From Acerihabitans sp015654925 (GTDB taxonomy: Bacteria > Pseudomonadota > Gammaproteobacteria > Enterobacterales > Enterobacteriaceae), in the NCBI RefSeq assembly GCF_047324175.1, contig NZ_CP178732.1, positions 5,394,001-5,458,000 of the forward strand: 64,000 nt of DNA. The letters are read 5' to 3'. The notes below the pieces were generated by a model, which was not told where the DNA came from, made no database searches, and saw only the letters and a program-made list of their open reading frames with translations. Below, piece after piece: positions 42,654 through 52,133 of the stretch. Both the position numbers and the translations under genes were made by a program. The number at the start of each line of letters is the position of its first letter. Position 1 is the stretch's first letter.

Positions 42654-44303
42654 TCAATGACGCCAATTTTTGAAGCGGTTAATTAAGCCATTGGTAGAAC
42701 TATCGTGGCTGGTAACGCTGTCGTCGGCGGCCAGTTCCGGCAGGATGCGATTCGCCAACTGTTTGCCCAATTCCACCCCCCACTGATCGAAGGTATAAAT
42801 ATTGAGGATAACCCCTTGGGTAAAGATCTTATGCTCATACAGCGCAATCAGCGCGCCGAGGCTGTAGGGAGTGATCTCCTTGAGCAAAATGGAATTGGTC
42901 GGCCGGTTGCCTTCAAATACCTTGAAAGGCGCGACATGTTTGACCTGATCCGGCGTTTTGCCCGCCGCGGCGAACTCATCCTCGACCACCTGCAACGATT
43001 TGCCAAACGCCAGGGCTTCGGTCTGGGCAAAGAAATTCGATAGCAGTTTAGCGTGATGATCGCTTAAGGGATTATGGCTTATGGCCGGGGCGATAAAATC
43101 GCACGGAACGATTTTGGTGCCTTGGTGAATCAACTGATAAAAGGCATGCTGGCCGTTGGTTCCCGGTTCACCCCAGATGATGGGTCCGGTTTGATACGTG
43201 ACCGGATGACCGTCGCGATCCACATATTTACCATTGGACTCCATATTGCCCTGCTGGAAATAAGCGGCAAAACGGTGCATGTATTGATCATAAGGCAGGA
43301 TTGCTTCCGTTTCCGTACCGTAGAAATCGTTATACCAGATACCGATTAGCGCCAGCAGCACCGGCAGATTCTGTTCCGCCGGTGTATCCCTGAAATGGCG
43401 ATCCATGGCGTGTGCCCCGCCGAGCAGTTGTTCAAAATGCTCAAAACCCACCGACAGGGCGATAGACAAACCGATTGCCGACCACAACGAATAACGGCCG
43501 CCGACCCAATCCCAGAACTCAAACATGTTATCGGTATCAATACCGAACTCGCCCACCGCCTTCGCGTTGGTGGACAACGCGGCAAAATGCCTGGCCACAT
43601 GCTTTTCGTCGCCGGCGGTTTTCAGGAACCAGTCCCGGGCGCTGTGGGCATTGGTCATGGTTTCCTGCGTGGTGAACGTCTTGGATGCCACCAGGAACAG
43701 CGTAGTCGCGGGGTCGAGATGTTTTACCGTTTCAGCGATATGGGTACCGTCCACATTGGAAACAAAATGCATGGACAGGTGATTTTTAAATGGCCGCAGC
43801 GCTTCGGTCACCATGTAAGGTCCCAAATCCGAGCCGCCGATCCCGATATTGACCACATCGGTAATCGGTTTGCCGGTATAGCCCTTCCACTCGCCGCCGA
43901 TCACGCGGTCGCAGAATTGCTTCATTTTGGCCAATACCGCGTTCACTTCCGGCATGACATCCTTGCCGTCCACGAGAATCGGCGTGTTGCTGCGATTACG
44001 CAGAGCCACGTGCAACACCGCGCGTTCTTCGGTGCGGTTGATTTTTTCACCGGAAAACATCGACTTGATGGCGCCGCTGAGATCGCACTCTTTAGCCAGG
44101 GCCTGCAGCTTGTCCAGCGTTTCGCTGGTAATGCGGTTTTTGGAAAAATCCACCAGCATCTGGTCATCGAAGGTGGCGGAGAAGGTGTCGAAACGGTTTT
44201 TATCCTGCGCGAACAGATCGCTGATGCGCACATCTTCCATCTGTTCAAAATGCTGTTGCAGCGCTTTCCAGGCCGCGGTGTGGCTAGGGTTGATATTTTT
44301 CAT
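42654..44303 (-). CDS. pgi: Glucose-6-phosphate isomerase Pgi
   Basis: Interconverts glucose-6-phosphate and fructose-6-phosphate in glycolysis. 549 residues, the E. coli length. VNIGIGGSDLGPYMV, SKTFTTQETMTNA, VGGRYSLWSAIGLSIA, GEPGTNGQHAFYQLIHQGT, and QWGVELGKQLA near the C-terminus carry the catalytic residues of the family. The neighbours lysC and yjbEFGH are as in E. coli. Confidence 0.98.
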   Translation of the reverse strand: MKNINPSHTAAWKALQQHFEQMEDVRISDLFAQDKNRFDTFSATFDDQMLVDFSKNRITSETLDKLQALAKECDLSGAIKSMFSGEKINRTEERAVLHVALRNRSNTPILVDGKDVMPEVNAVLAKMKQFCDRVIGGEWKGYTGKPITDVVNIGIGGSDLGPYMVTEALRPFKNHLSMHFVSNVDGTHIAETVKHLDPATTLFLVASKTFTTQETMTNAHSARDWFLKTAGDEKHVARHFAALSTNAKAVGEFGIDTDNMFEFWDWVGGRYSLWSAIGLSIALSVGFEHFEQLLGGAHAMDRHFRDTPAEQNLPVLLALIGIWYNDFYGTETEAILPYDQYMHRFAAYFQQGNMESNGKYVDRDGHPVTYQTGPIIWGEPGTNGQHAFYQLIHQGTKIVPCDFIAPAISHNPLSDHHAKLLSNFFAQTEALAFGKSLQVVEDEFAAAGKTPDQVKHVAPFKVFEGNRPTNSILLKEITPYSLGALIALYEHKIFTQGVILNIYTFDQWGVELGKQLANRILPELAADDSVTSHDSSTNGLINRFKNWRH

Positions 44304-44610
44304 GCGTAACGCTCTTCTTATGAAATAAAAAGTTGAGAAAACACTTGTTGAAAAAATAATAAATGAGAAATTTTACGTCCCGATGAAGCCGATTGTATCG
44401 CTTTGCCCGCCCCTTGCGCGGTCTTTTATTGCGATCAACGTCTTCAATTGATGTTGATTGCGCCACTGGCCCATCGGCCCGGCGCCTATGATTCAGATTA
44501 ACAGAGTAAGGCAAAATTGCACTAAAGAAGGATAACGGATGATGGGTCAAAATGCCGCCCGCAATGAACTGTTCGTTGACACGAGTGGAATTACCCGCTA
44601 TTTGTAGGGT
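44304..44610. other. Divergent spacer pgi / lysC with the lysC promoter
   Basis: 307 bp without a gene. TTGACA (44576-44581), a 17-bp spacer and TATTTG (44599-44604) form a good sigma-70 promoter placing the lysC start near 44611, immediately before the lysine riboswitch. The leftward pgi promoter must lie here too but was not resolved. Confidence 0.6.
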
Positions 44611-44632
44611 TCTAGTAGCGCACCCGTTGCGT

Positions 44633-44825
44633 GAACCAGAAGAGGCGCGTCGCCCAGGTAAGGTTTCGGAGGAGCCGTTATCCGCTGATGAAACCCGAGG
44701 GGGAGCGACGCCGAGGTAACGTCCGGCAAACGGGCCGCCGTTACCGACCGCATGGGCTGAATCCCCTGGGTTGTCACCCGCTTTTTCGCCATTGGGCGAT
44801 AGGCACGGTGGGGCGCTTCTGGGTG
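44633..44825 (+). ncRNA. Lysine riboswitch (L box) of lysC
   Basis: Leader RNA aptamer that binds lysine and shuts off lysC expression. AACCAGAAGAGGCGC at the 5' side pairs with GCGCTTCTGGGT at the 3' side (P1). In between are the hallmark blocks GGAGGAGCC, AAACCCGAGGGGGAGC, CGCCGAGGTAACG and GGCTGAATCCCCTGGGTTGTCACC, in the same order as the E. coli lysC leader. It lies about 105 nt upstream of the lysC ATG, downstream of a strong promoter. Open frames over this stretch are not genes. Confidence 0.93.
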
Positions 44826-44930
44826 TATCGTAGTTCTCTACGCCTGCTCCCTGTTTTCCGCTCTTGACTCGTGCCAAGCAATAATAAAACGTCGTCTACA
44901 AGGGACACCCTGACACGAGGCATTAATAGC

Positions 44931-46295
44931 ATGGCAGAAAAAGACTTACATTCCCCTATCGTCGCGAAATTCGGCGGTACCAGCGTGGCCGATTTCGCGG
45001 CCATGGATCGCAGTGCCGATATCGTCCTGTCCAATCCCGACGTACGCCTGGTGGTCCTGTCCGCCTCCGCAGGCGTCACCAATCTGCTGGTGGCATTGGC
45101 GGAAGGCAAAGACCCGGAGCGACGCGCTTTTCATCTGGATGAAATTCGGCGGATTCAGTATGCCATCATCGATCGGCTGGCCGATTCCCAGGTGATTCGC
45201 GAAGAAATCGACCGCATGCTTGATAACATCGCCATGTTGTCGGAGGCGGCCGGGCTGGCGACCTCCCATGCGCTCACCGACGAATTGGTCAGCCATGGCG
45301 AACTGATGTCGACGCTGCTGTTTGTGGAAGTTCTGCGCCAGCGCCAGGTGGAGGCCCATTGGTTCGATATCCGCAAGGTAATGCGCACCAATGACCGCTT
45401 CGGCCACGCCGAGCCGGAAATAACCACGCTCAGGGAGTTAACCCAAAGCTTGCTGCTGCCCAGGCTCAAAGAAGCCCTGGTGATTACCCAAGGGTTTATC
45501 GGCAGCGAAGCCAAAGGCCGGACCACGACCCTGGGCCGGGGCGGCAGCGATTATACCGCCGCCCTGCTGGGCGAAGCCCTGAACGCCAAACGTATCGATA
45601 TCTGGACCGACGTACCGGGCATCTATACCACCGATCCCCGGGTGGTGCCCGACGCCAGGCGTATCGACGAAATCAGCTTTGAAGAAGCGGCGGAAATGGC
45701 CACCTTCGGCGCAAAAATTCTGCATCCGGCCACCCTGCTGCCGGCGGTGCGTAGCGATATTCCGGTGTTTGTCGGGTCGAGTAAAGATCCCGATGCCGGA
45801 GGCACAATGGTCTGCAACAAGACTCAAAACCCGCCGCTGTTCCGGGCGATAGCCCTGCGCCGCCGGCAAACGTTGCTGACCTTGCACAGCCTGAATATGT
45901 TGCAGGCGCGCGGCTTTCTGGCCGAGGTGTTTAACATTCTGGCGCGCCACTATATCTCCGTGGACTTGATTACCACCTCGGAAGTGAGCGTGGCGCTGAC
46001 CATGGATACCACCGGCTCCACGTCTACCAGCGCCAGCCTGCTGACCACGTCATTGCTGACCGAACTTTCATCCCTGTGCCGGGTGGAAGTGGAGGAGAAT
46101 CTGGCGCTGATTGCCCTGATCGGCAATAAGCTCTCGCAGGCCTGCGGGGTGGGAAAAGATGTGTTTGGCGTATTGGACCCGTTTAATATCAGGCTGATTT
46201 GCTATGGCGCCAGCAGCCATAATTTATGTTTGCTGGTTCCCGGCCAAGACGCCGAGCAGGTGGTTAAAACGCTGCACGGCAACTTATTCGGCTAA
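44931..46295 (+). CDS. lysC: Lysine-sensitive aspartokinase III LysC
   Basis: Phosphorylates aspartate in the lysine branch. 454 residues (449 in E. coli), starting with the KFGGTSVADF nucleotide loop; GRTTTLGRGGSDYTAALL binds substrate and TDVPGIYTTDPR ATP. C-terminal ACT domains (LTLHSLNMLQARGFLAEVF, HYISVDLITTSEVSVAL) give lysine feedback. The ATG at 44931 fits the family; the frame from 44871 lies in the leader. Controlled by the upstream lysine riboswitch. Confidence 0.97.
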   Translation: MAEKDLHSPIVAKFGGTSVADFAAMDRSADIVLSNPDVRLVVLSASAGVTNLLVALAEGKDPERRAFHLDEIRRIQYAIIDRLADSQVIREEIDRMLDNIAMLSEAAGLATSHALTDELVSHGELMSTLLFVEVLRQRQVEAHWFDIRKVMRTNDRFGHAEPEITTLRELTQSLLLPRLKEALVITQGFIGSEAKGRTTTLGRGGSDYTAALLGEALNAKRIDIWTDVPGIYTTDPRVVPDARRIDEISFEEAAEMATFGAKILHPATLLPAVRSDIPVFVGSSKDPDAGGTMVCNKTQNPPLFRAIALRRRQTLLTLHSLNMLQARGFLAEVFNILARHYISVDLITTSEVSVALTMDTTGSTSTSASLLTTSLLTELSSLCRVEVEENLALIALIGNKLSQACGVGKDVFGVLDPFNIRLICYGASSHNLCLLVPGQDAEQVVKTLHGNLFG

Positions 46296-46311
46296 GGATG
46301 CCGCGGGCGCT

Positions 46312-47973
46312 TCACAGGGGGTTGGGGGCTTTATTGCGCGGGTTGTCGACGTCATCCACCTCATCCTCCTGGTTCAATTCCAGCACGTTATAGGCCACCG
46401 AGCAGAATAAGGAATTCACGCGTTTCATATCCCCCAGCAGGCCCAAATGCAGGGAACTGGTTTCCAGGCTTTGCACGTTCTGCTGATGCAGGCGATCGAC
46501 ATGGGCATGGGCATAACGGCGATCGGTAATGCGAAAACGGTGTTTGGCCCGGCGCAGGCGGCGCGCGCTGGTAATATCGCCGGATAAGAACACCGACAGG
46601 CTAAGGCGCAGGTTGGCCATCAACTGCTCATGCAATGTATCCAGTTCCTGCAGCCCTTCAGTGGAAAATGCCCGGCGGGTCGCCAGCGATTTGGCGGCGA
46701 CATCGCCGGCCATACGTTCGATGATATCGCCCGCCTGTTCCAGATTAAGCGCCATCTCGATAATCTCCGCCCAACGGCGGGAGTCGGCTTCTTCCAAATC
46801 TTCCTTGGGCATTTGCGCCAGATAGAGTTTGATCGCGGTATAAAGCACATCCACATCATCATCCAGGCGCCGGATTTCACGATCCTTATTCAACTGGCCG
46901 TGCAATACTTCACGCAGCAGCAGCAACATACTTTCAACCACATCGCCCATGCGCAAGGTTTCCCGGGACGCATTGGCCAGCGCCAGCGCGGGCGTATCCA
47001 GCGCGCTGGTATCCAGATGCCGCGGACGCACCCCGAGATCGCTCACCGGCGTATCGCCGATCCACTGGGTACACAACCGCGCCATCGGCCCGGCAAACGG
47101 CACCAGAATCAGGCAGCGGATCAGGTTGTAAAATACATGGAAATAGATCACCAGCTCGGCGGCGCTGACCGGCAAGCGTTCAAGCAAACCGGCCAGAAAC
47201 GAGATCCCCGGCAATACCACCACGCAGCCGATAAGTTTGAATAACAAACTACCCAACGCCACGCGTTTTCCTTCGGCATTTTGCCCGCTGGCGTTAATCA
47301 TCGCCAGGATGCCGCTGCCCAAGTTGGCGCCAATCACCAGGCATAAAGCGACTTTAAACGAAATCACATCGGTGGCGGTGAGGGTCGCGGTGAGCAAAAC
47401 CGCAGCCAGGCTGGAATAACTGATAACGGCAAACAGGGCGCCGGTGAGGGAATCGAGCACCACATCGCCGGTCAGGGAGGAAAACAGGACTTTGACGCCG
47501 CTGGCCTGGGTGATGGGGGCCGAGGCGGCCACAATCAGTTCCAGCGCCAGTAAAATCAGCCCCAGGCCGATGCAGACCCGGCCGATTTGGCCGACGCGCG
47601 ATTGTTTGCGGCTTAAGAAAAGGCACACCCCGATAAATATTAACAGCGGCGAAAGCCAGGACAAATCAAAAGTCAGTACCCTGGCCATCAGCGCCGTGCC
47701 GACATCGGCGCCCAGGATAATCACCAGGGCGGGCGTTAACGCCACCAGGCCCTGGGCGACAAACGACGTCACCAGCATCGCCGTGGCATTGCTGCTTTGA
47801 ACCAGCGCCGTAACGCCGATCCCCGCGATAAATGCCATGGGTTTTTTTTCTACGCTTCTACTCAGCACCTGCCGCAGGCGGGCGCCGTAAACACGCATAA
47901 TGCCGGTACGGACGATATGAGTGCCCCATACCAGCAATGCAACCGCGGAAAGCAGATGTAACAAGGTCAACAC
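46312..47973 (-). CDS. yjbB: Na+/phosphate cotransporter-family protein YjbB
   Basis: 553 residues: two Na/Pi-cotransporter repeats in the N-terminal 300 residues (GVTALVQSSNATAMLVTSFVAQG; GANLGSGILAMINASGQN) with eight or so membrane helices, then a PhoU-like helical domain (about 340-530). E. coli YjbB is linked to phosphate export. It lies beside lysC as in E. coli, but the usual pepE/rluF neighbours are replaced by the accessory block that follows. Confidence 0.93.
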   Translation of the reverse strand: MLTLLHLLSAVALLVWGTHIVRTGIMRVYGARLRQVLSRSVEKKPMAFIAGIGVTALVQSSNATAMLVTSFVAQGLVALTPALVIILGADVGTALMARVLTFDLSWLSPLLIFIGVCLFLSRKQSRVGQIGRVCIGLGLILLALELIVAASAPITQASGVKVLFSSLTGDVVLDSLTGALFAVISYSSLAAVLLTATLTATDVISFKVALCLVIGANLGSGILAMINASGQNAEGKRVALGSLLFKLIGCVVVLPGISFLAGLLERLPVSAAELVIYFHVFYNLIRCLILVPFAGPMARLCTQWIGDTPVSDLGVRPRHLDTSALDTPALALANASRETLRMGDVVESMLLLLREVLHGQLNKDREIRRLDDDVDVLYTAIKLYLAQMPKEDLEEADSRRWAEIIEMALNLEQAGDIIERMAGDVAAKSLATRRAFSTEGLQELDTLHEQLMANLRLSLSVFLSGDITSARRLRRAKHRFRITDRRYAHAHVDRLHQQNVQSLETSSLHLGLLGDMKRVNSLFCSVAYNVLELNQEDEVDDVDNPRNKAPNPL

Positions 47974-48025
47974 GCGTACTGAAACTCCCTATAGGTCGAA
48001 ATGCGCCCGACAATTGCCGGAATAA

Positions 48026-48676
48026 TCACCAGCTCAGCACCGGCCATCCCGCCAGTTGCGCATGCCCCAGCAATACATCGTCGGGGTTGACCGCATAAGG
48101 GTGGCCGACCTGCTGAAGCAGCGGCAGATCGTTGCTGGAATCGGAATAAAAAGCGGCCCCGGCCAGCGCCCCGGGCTCATTCTCCAGCAGGCTCAGCAAT
48201 CGGGTCACTTTACCCTCGCGGTAGGTTAATATGCCGCGGGTATTACCGGTATAAGAATCATCACAAACTTCCAGCTGTATTGATAATGTTTCCTCAATAC
48301 CGAAGCGGCGGGCGATGGGCGCCACCAGATGCTCGCCCGACGCCGAAACGACAATAGCGCGATCGCCTTTTTGCCGATGCGCCGCGATGCACCTGCGGGC
48401 CGATTCGCGCATCACCGGCACGATGGCCTTATCGATAAAATCTTCAACCCCTTGCGCCACTTCGCCGATGGAACGGCCGATCAGCGGTTGCAGGGTAAAG
48501 GACATATACTCCTCCATGGATAATGTCCCCTGCTGGTACTCTACCATCAATGCCTGTTCCCGCTGGATAAACCTGTCGCTTCGCACCCAGCCCCGTTGCA
48601 CCATATAGCGGCCCCACAAACTGGCGCAGTCGCCATTAATCAATGTGTCATCCAAATCAAACAGCGCCAGGCTCAT
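48026..48676 (-). CDS. HAD-IB family phosphatase
   Basis: 216 residues with the HAD motifs LFDLDDTLINGD (nucleophile Asp7 and Asp9), motif II VVSASGEHLV, motif III lysine (EGKVTRLLSLL) and motif IV FYSDSSNDLPLL; the helical cap between motifs I and II places it in subfamily IB with SerB. Last gene of the ABC operon, overlapping the ATPase stop by 4 nt. It probably removes phosphate from a product of the imported compound. The exact substrate is unknown. Confidence 0.87.
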   Translation of the reverse strand: MSLALFDLDDTLINGDCASLWGRYMVQRGWVRSDRFIQREQALMVEYQQGTLSMEEYMSFTLQPLIGRSIGEVAQGVEDFIDKAIVPVMRESARRCIAAHRQKGDRAIVVSASGEHLVAPIARRFGIEETLSIQLEVCDDSYTGNTRGILTYREGKVTRLLSLLENEPGALAGAAFYSDSSNDLPLLQQVGHPYAVNPDDVLLGHAQLAGWPVLSW

Positions 48677-49665
48677 GCCACCTCACACAATGTCGTTATA
48701 TCTAACTGTAGACCAATCCGCGTACCGTTTGGGTGAAGATCGGCCACCGATCGATTTAATACATCCACCGATAGTTCAACGCCCTGCGCCTGTACCCGAT
48801 AACGGATCACGTTACCCAGCAGGCTATGGCTGAGAATCAGCGCATCGATTCCTTGTCCCGCGCCGACCAGGGTAATGGACTCCGGCCGCACCGCTACCTG
48901 CGCCCGCCAGGTTCGCCCGGTAAGCAATCCGGCCTGCTGCGCGCTAAGCAGATTATAACTGCCGATAAACCCGGCGGCGAACGCATCCACCGGCTGGGTA
49001 TAAAGCATTTCGGCACTGCCGTTTTGCACGATTTTGCCTTTATTCATCAACACCACCCGATCGGACAGGGTCAACGCTTCTTCCTGATCGTGGGTCACAA
49101 AGATGGCGGTCAGGCGCAATTCCTGCTGGATGCGGCGAATTTGATCGCGTAAATGTTTACGGATACGGGCATCTAGGGCGGAGAGCGGTTCATCGAGCAG
49201 CAATAACCGCGGCCGGGTAACCAGCGAGCGTGCCAGCGCCACCCGTTGGCACTGCCCGCCCGAGAGCTGATGCGGGTAACGGTGGGCAAATTCATTGAGC
49301 TCCACCAGCGCCAGCACTTCGTCTACGCGCCGGCGGATCTCGTTGGCCGACAGCTTTTGCATTTTCAGGCCAAAAGCGACGTTGCCATTCACCGTCATAT
49401 TGGGAAACAGCGCGTAACTTTGGAAAACCATGCCGATGCCGCGCTGCTGCGGCGCCAGGGGTACCAGATCCTCTCCCTGCAACAGGATTTGCCCGCTGTC
49501 CACCTCGGTTAACCCCGCCAGGCAGCGCAACAATGTGGACTTACCGCAGCCGCTCGGTCCCAGCAACGTGACGAACTCCCCTTCCGCCGCGCTGAAATCG
49601 ATATTCTCGAATATCTGGGTCGCCCCATAATGTTTATTAAGCTGTTTTACCGCCAGATAAGGCAT
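48673..49665 (-). CDS. ABC transporter ATP-binding protein (PhnT/PotA-like)
   Basis: 330 residues: Walker A GPSGCGKST, Q-loop VFQSYALFPNMTV, signature LSGGQCQRVALARS, Walker B LLLLDEPLSALDA, the switch in FVTHDQEEAL and a C-terminal TOBE-type domain (QVAVRPESITLV). This domain architecture goes with 2-aminoethylphosphonate, iron(III) and polyamine importers. It pairs with the two permeases just upstream; it starts 2 bp after the previous stop. Confidence 0.9.
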   Translation of the reverse strand: MPYLAVKQLNKHYGATQIFENIDFSAAEGEFVTLLGPSGCGKSTLLRCLAGLTEVDSGQILLQGEDLVPLAPQQRGIGMVFQSYALFPNMTVNGNVAFGLKMQKLSANEIRRRVDEVLALVELNEFAHRYPHQLSGGQCQRVALARSLVTRPRLLLLDEPLSALDARIRKHLRDQIRRIQQELRLTAIFVTHDQEEALTLSDRVVLMNKGKIVQNGSAEMLYTQPVDAFAAGFIGSYNLLSAQQAGLLTGRTWRAQVAVRPESITLVGAGQGIDALILSHSLLGNVIRYRVQAQGVELSVDVLNRSVADLHPNGTRIGLQLDITTLCEVA

Positions 49666-49667
49666 GA

Positions 49668-50456
49668 TTATTCCTTGTCCTTGTTAACGGTATTCGCCAC
49701 CAGAGTCAGCAGCAGTACCACGAAAAAGTAGGAGATCACCAGGGCGCTGGTGAAATGGCCGCTACCGTTGCGGCTATTGTACAAATAGACCTGCAACGTC
49801 TCGAAACGATTGCCTACCAGCAGGTTGGCGAAGACAAACTCACCGATTAAAAACGAGAACGATAGCAAGACGGCGATCATGCAACCTTTGCGCAAATTAG
49901 GCAGCACCACCAGCAGCGCCGCCCGGGTGGTGCTGGCGCCGAGCAGTTGTGCCGCGTCCATCAAATCCCGTAAATGTATCGCCTGCATATTGTTGGTAAT
50001 CGCCCGATAGATAAACGGCAGCGCAATAGTGAAATAACAGCCGACCAAAATCCACGGCGTCCCGGTGAGGACCAGGGGGCCGTCGGAGTATAGCTGTAAT
50101 AGCCCTACGGACGAGACCACCGGCGGCACGGCGAAGGGCAGCAGGATCAAGATATTCATCACGTTATCCAACTGCGGGAAATAATAAGCGATCACAAACA
50201 TCAGCGGCAGCACCAGCATCACGGCGAGGGCCAGCGCGCCGAAGCAAATCAGCAGCGAATGCCCGAGGGCTATCAGAAAGCGCGGGTCCTGCCATAACTG
50301 GACCATCCATTTCACCGTAAATCCTTCCGGCAAAATGGTGGAGCCCCATTGGCTGGAAAAAGCATAAACCAGCGTGGCGGCCAGCGGCAATAACAGGATC
50401 ACCAGCAGTACCGTCACCACGCTGCGGTGATAGAGGATTTCAATACGCGACATCAT
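49668..50456 (-). CDS. ABC transporter permease (PhnV-like)
   Basis: 262-residue inner-membrane permease with about six helices and the EAA loop (MDAAQLLGASTTRAALLVVLPNLRKG). It belongs to the BPD_transp_1 family, working as a heterodimer with the next upstream permease. The substrate is set by the binding protein at 52134. Confidence 0.9.
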   Translation of the reverse strand: MMSRIEILYHRSVVTVLLVILLLPLAATLVYAFSSQWGSTILPEGFTVKWMVQLWQDPRFLIALGHSLLICFGALALAVMLVLPLMFVIAYYFPQLDNVMNILILLPFAVPPVVSSVGLLQLYSDGPLVLTGTPWILVGCYFTIALPFIYRAITNNMQAIHLRDLMDAAQLLGASTTRAALLVVLPNLRKGCMIAVLLSFSFLIGEFVFANLLVGNRFETLQVYLYNSRNGSGHFTSALVISYFFVVLLLTLVANTVNKDKE

Positions 50457-50486
50457 CAGCCTCCATAATAAGCGGGTGTCAACACA

Positions 50487-51326
50487 TCAGGACCGGCTAT
50501 GGGTATAGCTGCGGCGCATCAGCCATTGATGGACCAGGGTGATAAAGACCATCAGCAAAACCAGAAACATCCCCAGCGCGCTGGCCATATTCGGATCGAG
50601 TTCCAAATCGCCGGCCACCAGGGCTGAAATACGAATCGGGATAACGTTGAAATTGCCGCTGGTCAGGGCAAAAATAGTGGCATAGGCGCCCAAGGCATTG
50701 GCCAGCAGAATAACGAACGTACCCAGCAGCGCCGGGGCCAATACCGGCAAACCGATGTAACGCCAGTAGCGCATCTTGCCGGCGCCCAGCAAAGCGGCGG
50801 ACTCCCGCCAATCTTCCCGCAGCGCGTCAAAAGCCGGGTAAAGCAGCAGCACCCCGAGCGGGATCTGAAAATAGGTATACAGCACCATCAGGCCGGTTTT
50901 GGAATATAGGCTGAAATCGCCCAGCAAGCCATAATGACGCAGGATAAGCGTAACGCAGCCATTGGTGCCGAGCAGAATGACAAACGCGAAAGCCAGCGGA
51001 ACACCGGTGAAATTACTGGTCATATTGGTAAAAGACATGACCGCGGTGCGCAGGCGGGTCGCGCCCAGCTGACGCAGGGAATAGCTGCCGATCAGGGCAA
51101 TCAGCAGGCCAAATACGCTGGACCAGAAGGTGATTTGCAGTGAAAACGCGATGGCCTGGCGATAAAACGGCGAGGTCAAAATCTGCCGGTAGTTATCCGT
51201 GCCCCAGCCCGCGATTTCACTGTTAAAACTGTGGATGGCCATCCACAGGAACGGCGCAATTTGAAACGCGCCGAATACCACCGCAAAGGGCAGCATCACC
51301 GCCGCCGCCAGCCATTTGCCTTTCAT
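50487..51326 (-). CDS. ABC transporter permease (PhnU-like)
   Basis: 279-residue permease from the ATG at 51326, which overlaps the stop of the phosphatase-like gene (ATGA); the frame to 51392 lies within that gene and is rejected. Six helices and an EAA loop (LREDWRESAALLGAGKMRYWRYIGLPVLAP) are visible. It partners the permease at 49668. Confidence 0.9.
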   Translation of the reverse strand: MKGKWLAAAVMLPFAVVFGAFQIAPFLWMAIHSFNSEIAGWGTDNYRQILTSPFYRQAIAFSLQITFWSSVFGLLIALIGSYSLRQLGATRLRTAVMSFTNMTSNFTGVPLAFAFVILLGTNGCVTLILRHYGLLGDFSLYSKTGLMVLYTYFQIPLGVLLLYPAFDALREDWRESAALLGAGKMRYWRYIGLPVLAPALLGTFVILLANALGAYATIFALTSGNFNVIPIRISALVAGDLELDPNMASALGMFLVLLMVFITLVHQWLMRRSYTHSRS

Positions 51327-52120
51327 TTCAGCAACTCCCGGCAAACGGGGCGATCGTGCTCCACCCCCAGCAGGCGGCAAATCGTACCGCATAATTGGGT
51401 TTGCAGCGGCGCGGCGTCCTCCTGGCTGAAGGCATCGCCGAACACAAATAACGGCACCTGCCGCTCTTCGGGCAAAATGCCGCCGTGGCTGCGATCGTCG
51501 TTCATGCCGTGATCCGCCGTCACCAGCACCTGATAACCTTCGGCCAGCCAGGCGGGTAAATAGCGCGACAGCAGGCCGTCCGCCGTGCGCGCCGCATTTC
51601 GGTACTGCGGCGAGGACAAACCGAACCGGTGGCCCGCATCATCGATATTCATCGGATGGATCAGCAGGAAATCAGGCTGGTAACGCTGGCGCAGGCTTTC
51701 CGCATCTTCAAACAAATGTGAGTCGGGATAATGATCCGCATGGTAAAAATGACCGTACTGGATGGTTGCCTGCGGTTCAGCCGTATGCCGATCGCGGATT
51801 GCGTCAAAAGGCGCGCGGTTATACAGCTCGCTCACCCAATGATAAGCCGCCGCCGCGGTGGTGAGGCCCGCCGCGCGGGCATAATGAAAAATGCTGCGGT
51901 GATGCGACAACCGCACCACATCATTATGTACCACGCCGCTTTCCACCGGCGGGATACCGGTGAGAATGCATTCATACAGCGGGCGCGATAACGACGGCAG
52001 CTCGCACTCCAGCGAATAGAGGCATCCATGCCCCGCCGCGCATTCCCCATGCAGATAACCCATCGCTTCATAGGCCACCTGATAATTCAGTCCGTCCAAA
52101 ATCACCAATAGGGTCTTCAT
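51323..52120 (-). CDS. Alkaline-phosphatase-superfamily phosphodiesterase/phosphonohydrolase
   Basis: 265 residues of the nucleotide pyrophosphatase/phosphonoacetate-hydrolase type. Metal and catalytic sites: Asp9 (VILDGL), the likely nucleophile Ser45 in ELPSLSRPLYE (threonine in many relatives), Asp160 and His164 (NIDDAGHRFG), Asp203-His204 (TADHGMNDD) and His212. It has no signal peptide, so it works in the cytoplasm on the compound that the transporter imports. It precedes the permeases and follows the binding-protein gene by 13 bp. Confidence 0.82.
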   Translation of the reverse strand: MKTLLVILDGLNYQVAYEAMGYLHGECAAGHGCLYSLECELPSLSRPLYECILTGIPPVESGVVHNDVVRLSHHRSIFHYARAAGLTTAAAAYHWVSELYNRAPFDAIRDRHTAEPQATIQYGHFYHADHYPDSHLFEDAESLRQRYQPDFLLIHPMNIDDAGHRFGLSSPQYRNAARTADGLLSRYLPAWLAEGYQVLVTADHGMNDDRSHGGILPEERQVPLFVFGDAFSQEDAAPLQTQLCGTICRLLGVEHDRPVCRELLK

Positions 52121-52133
52121 CTGGACTCCTCTA

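Noticed and set aside
44284..44877. 197-codon reverse-strand ORF over the lysC leader
   Set aside because: It is the complement of the lysine riboswitch and the lysC promoter and is not protein-coding.
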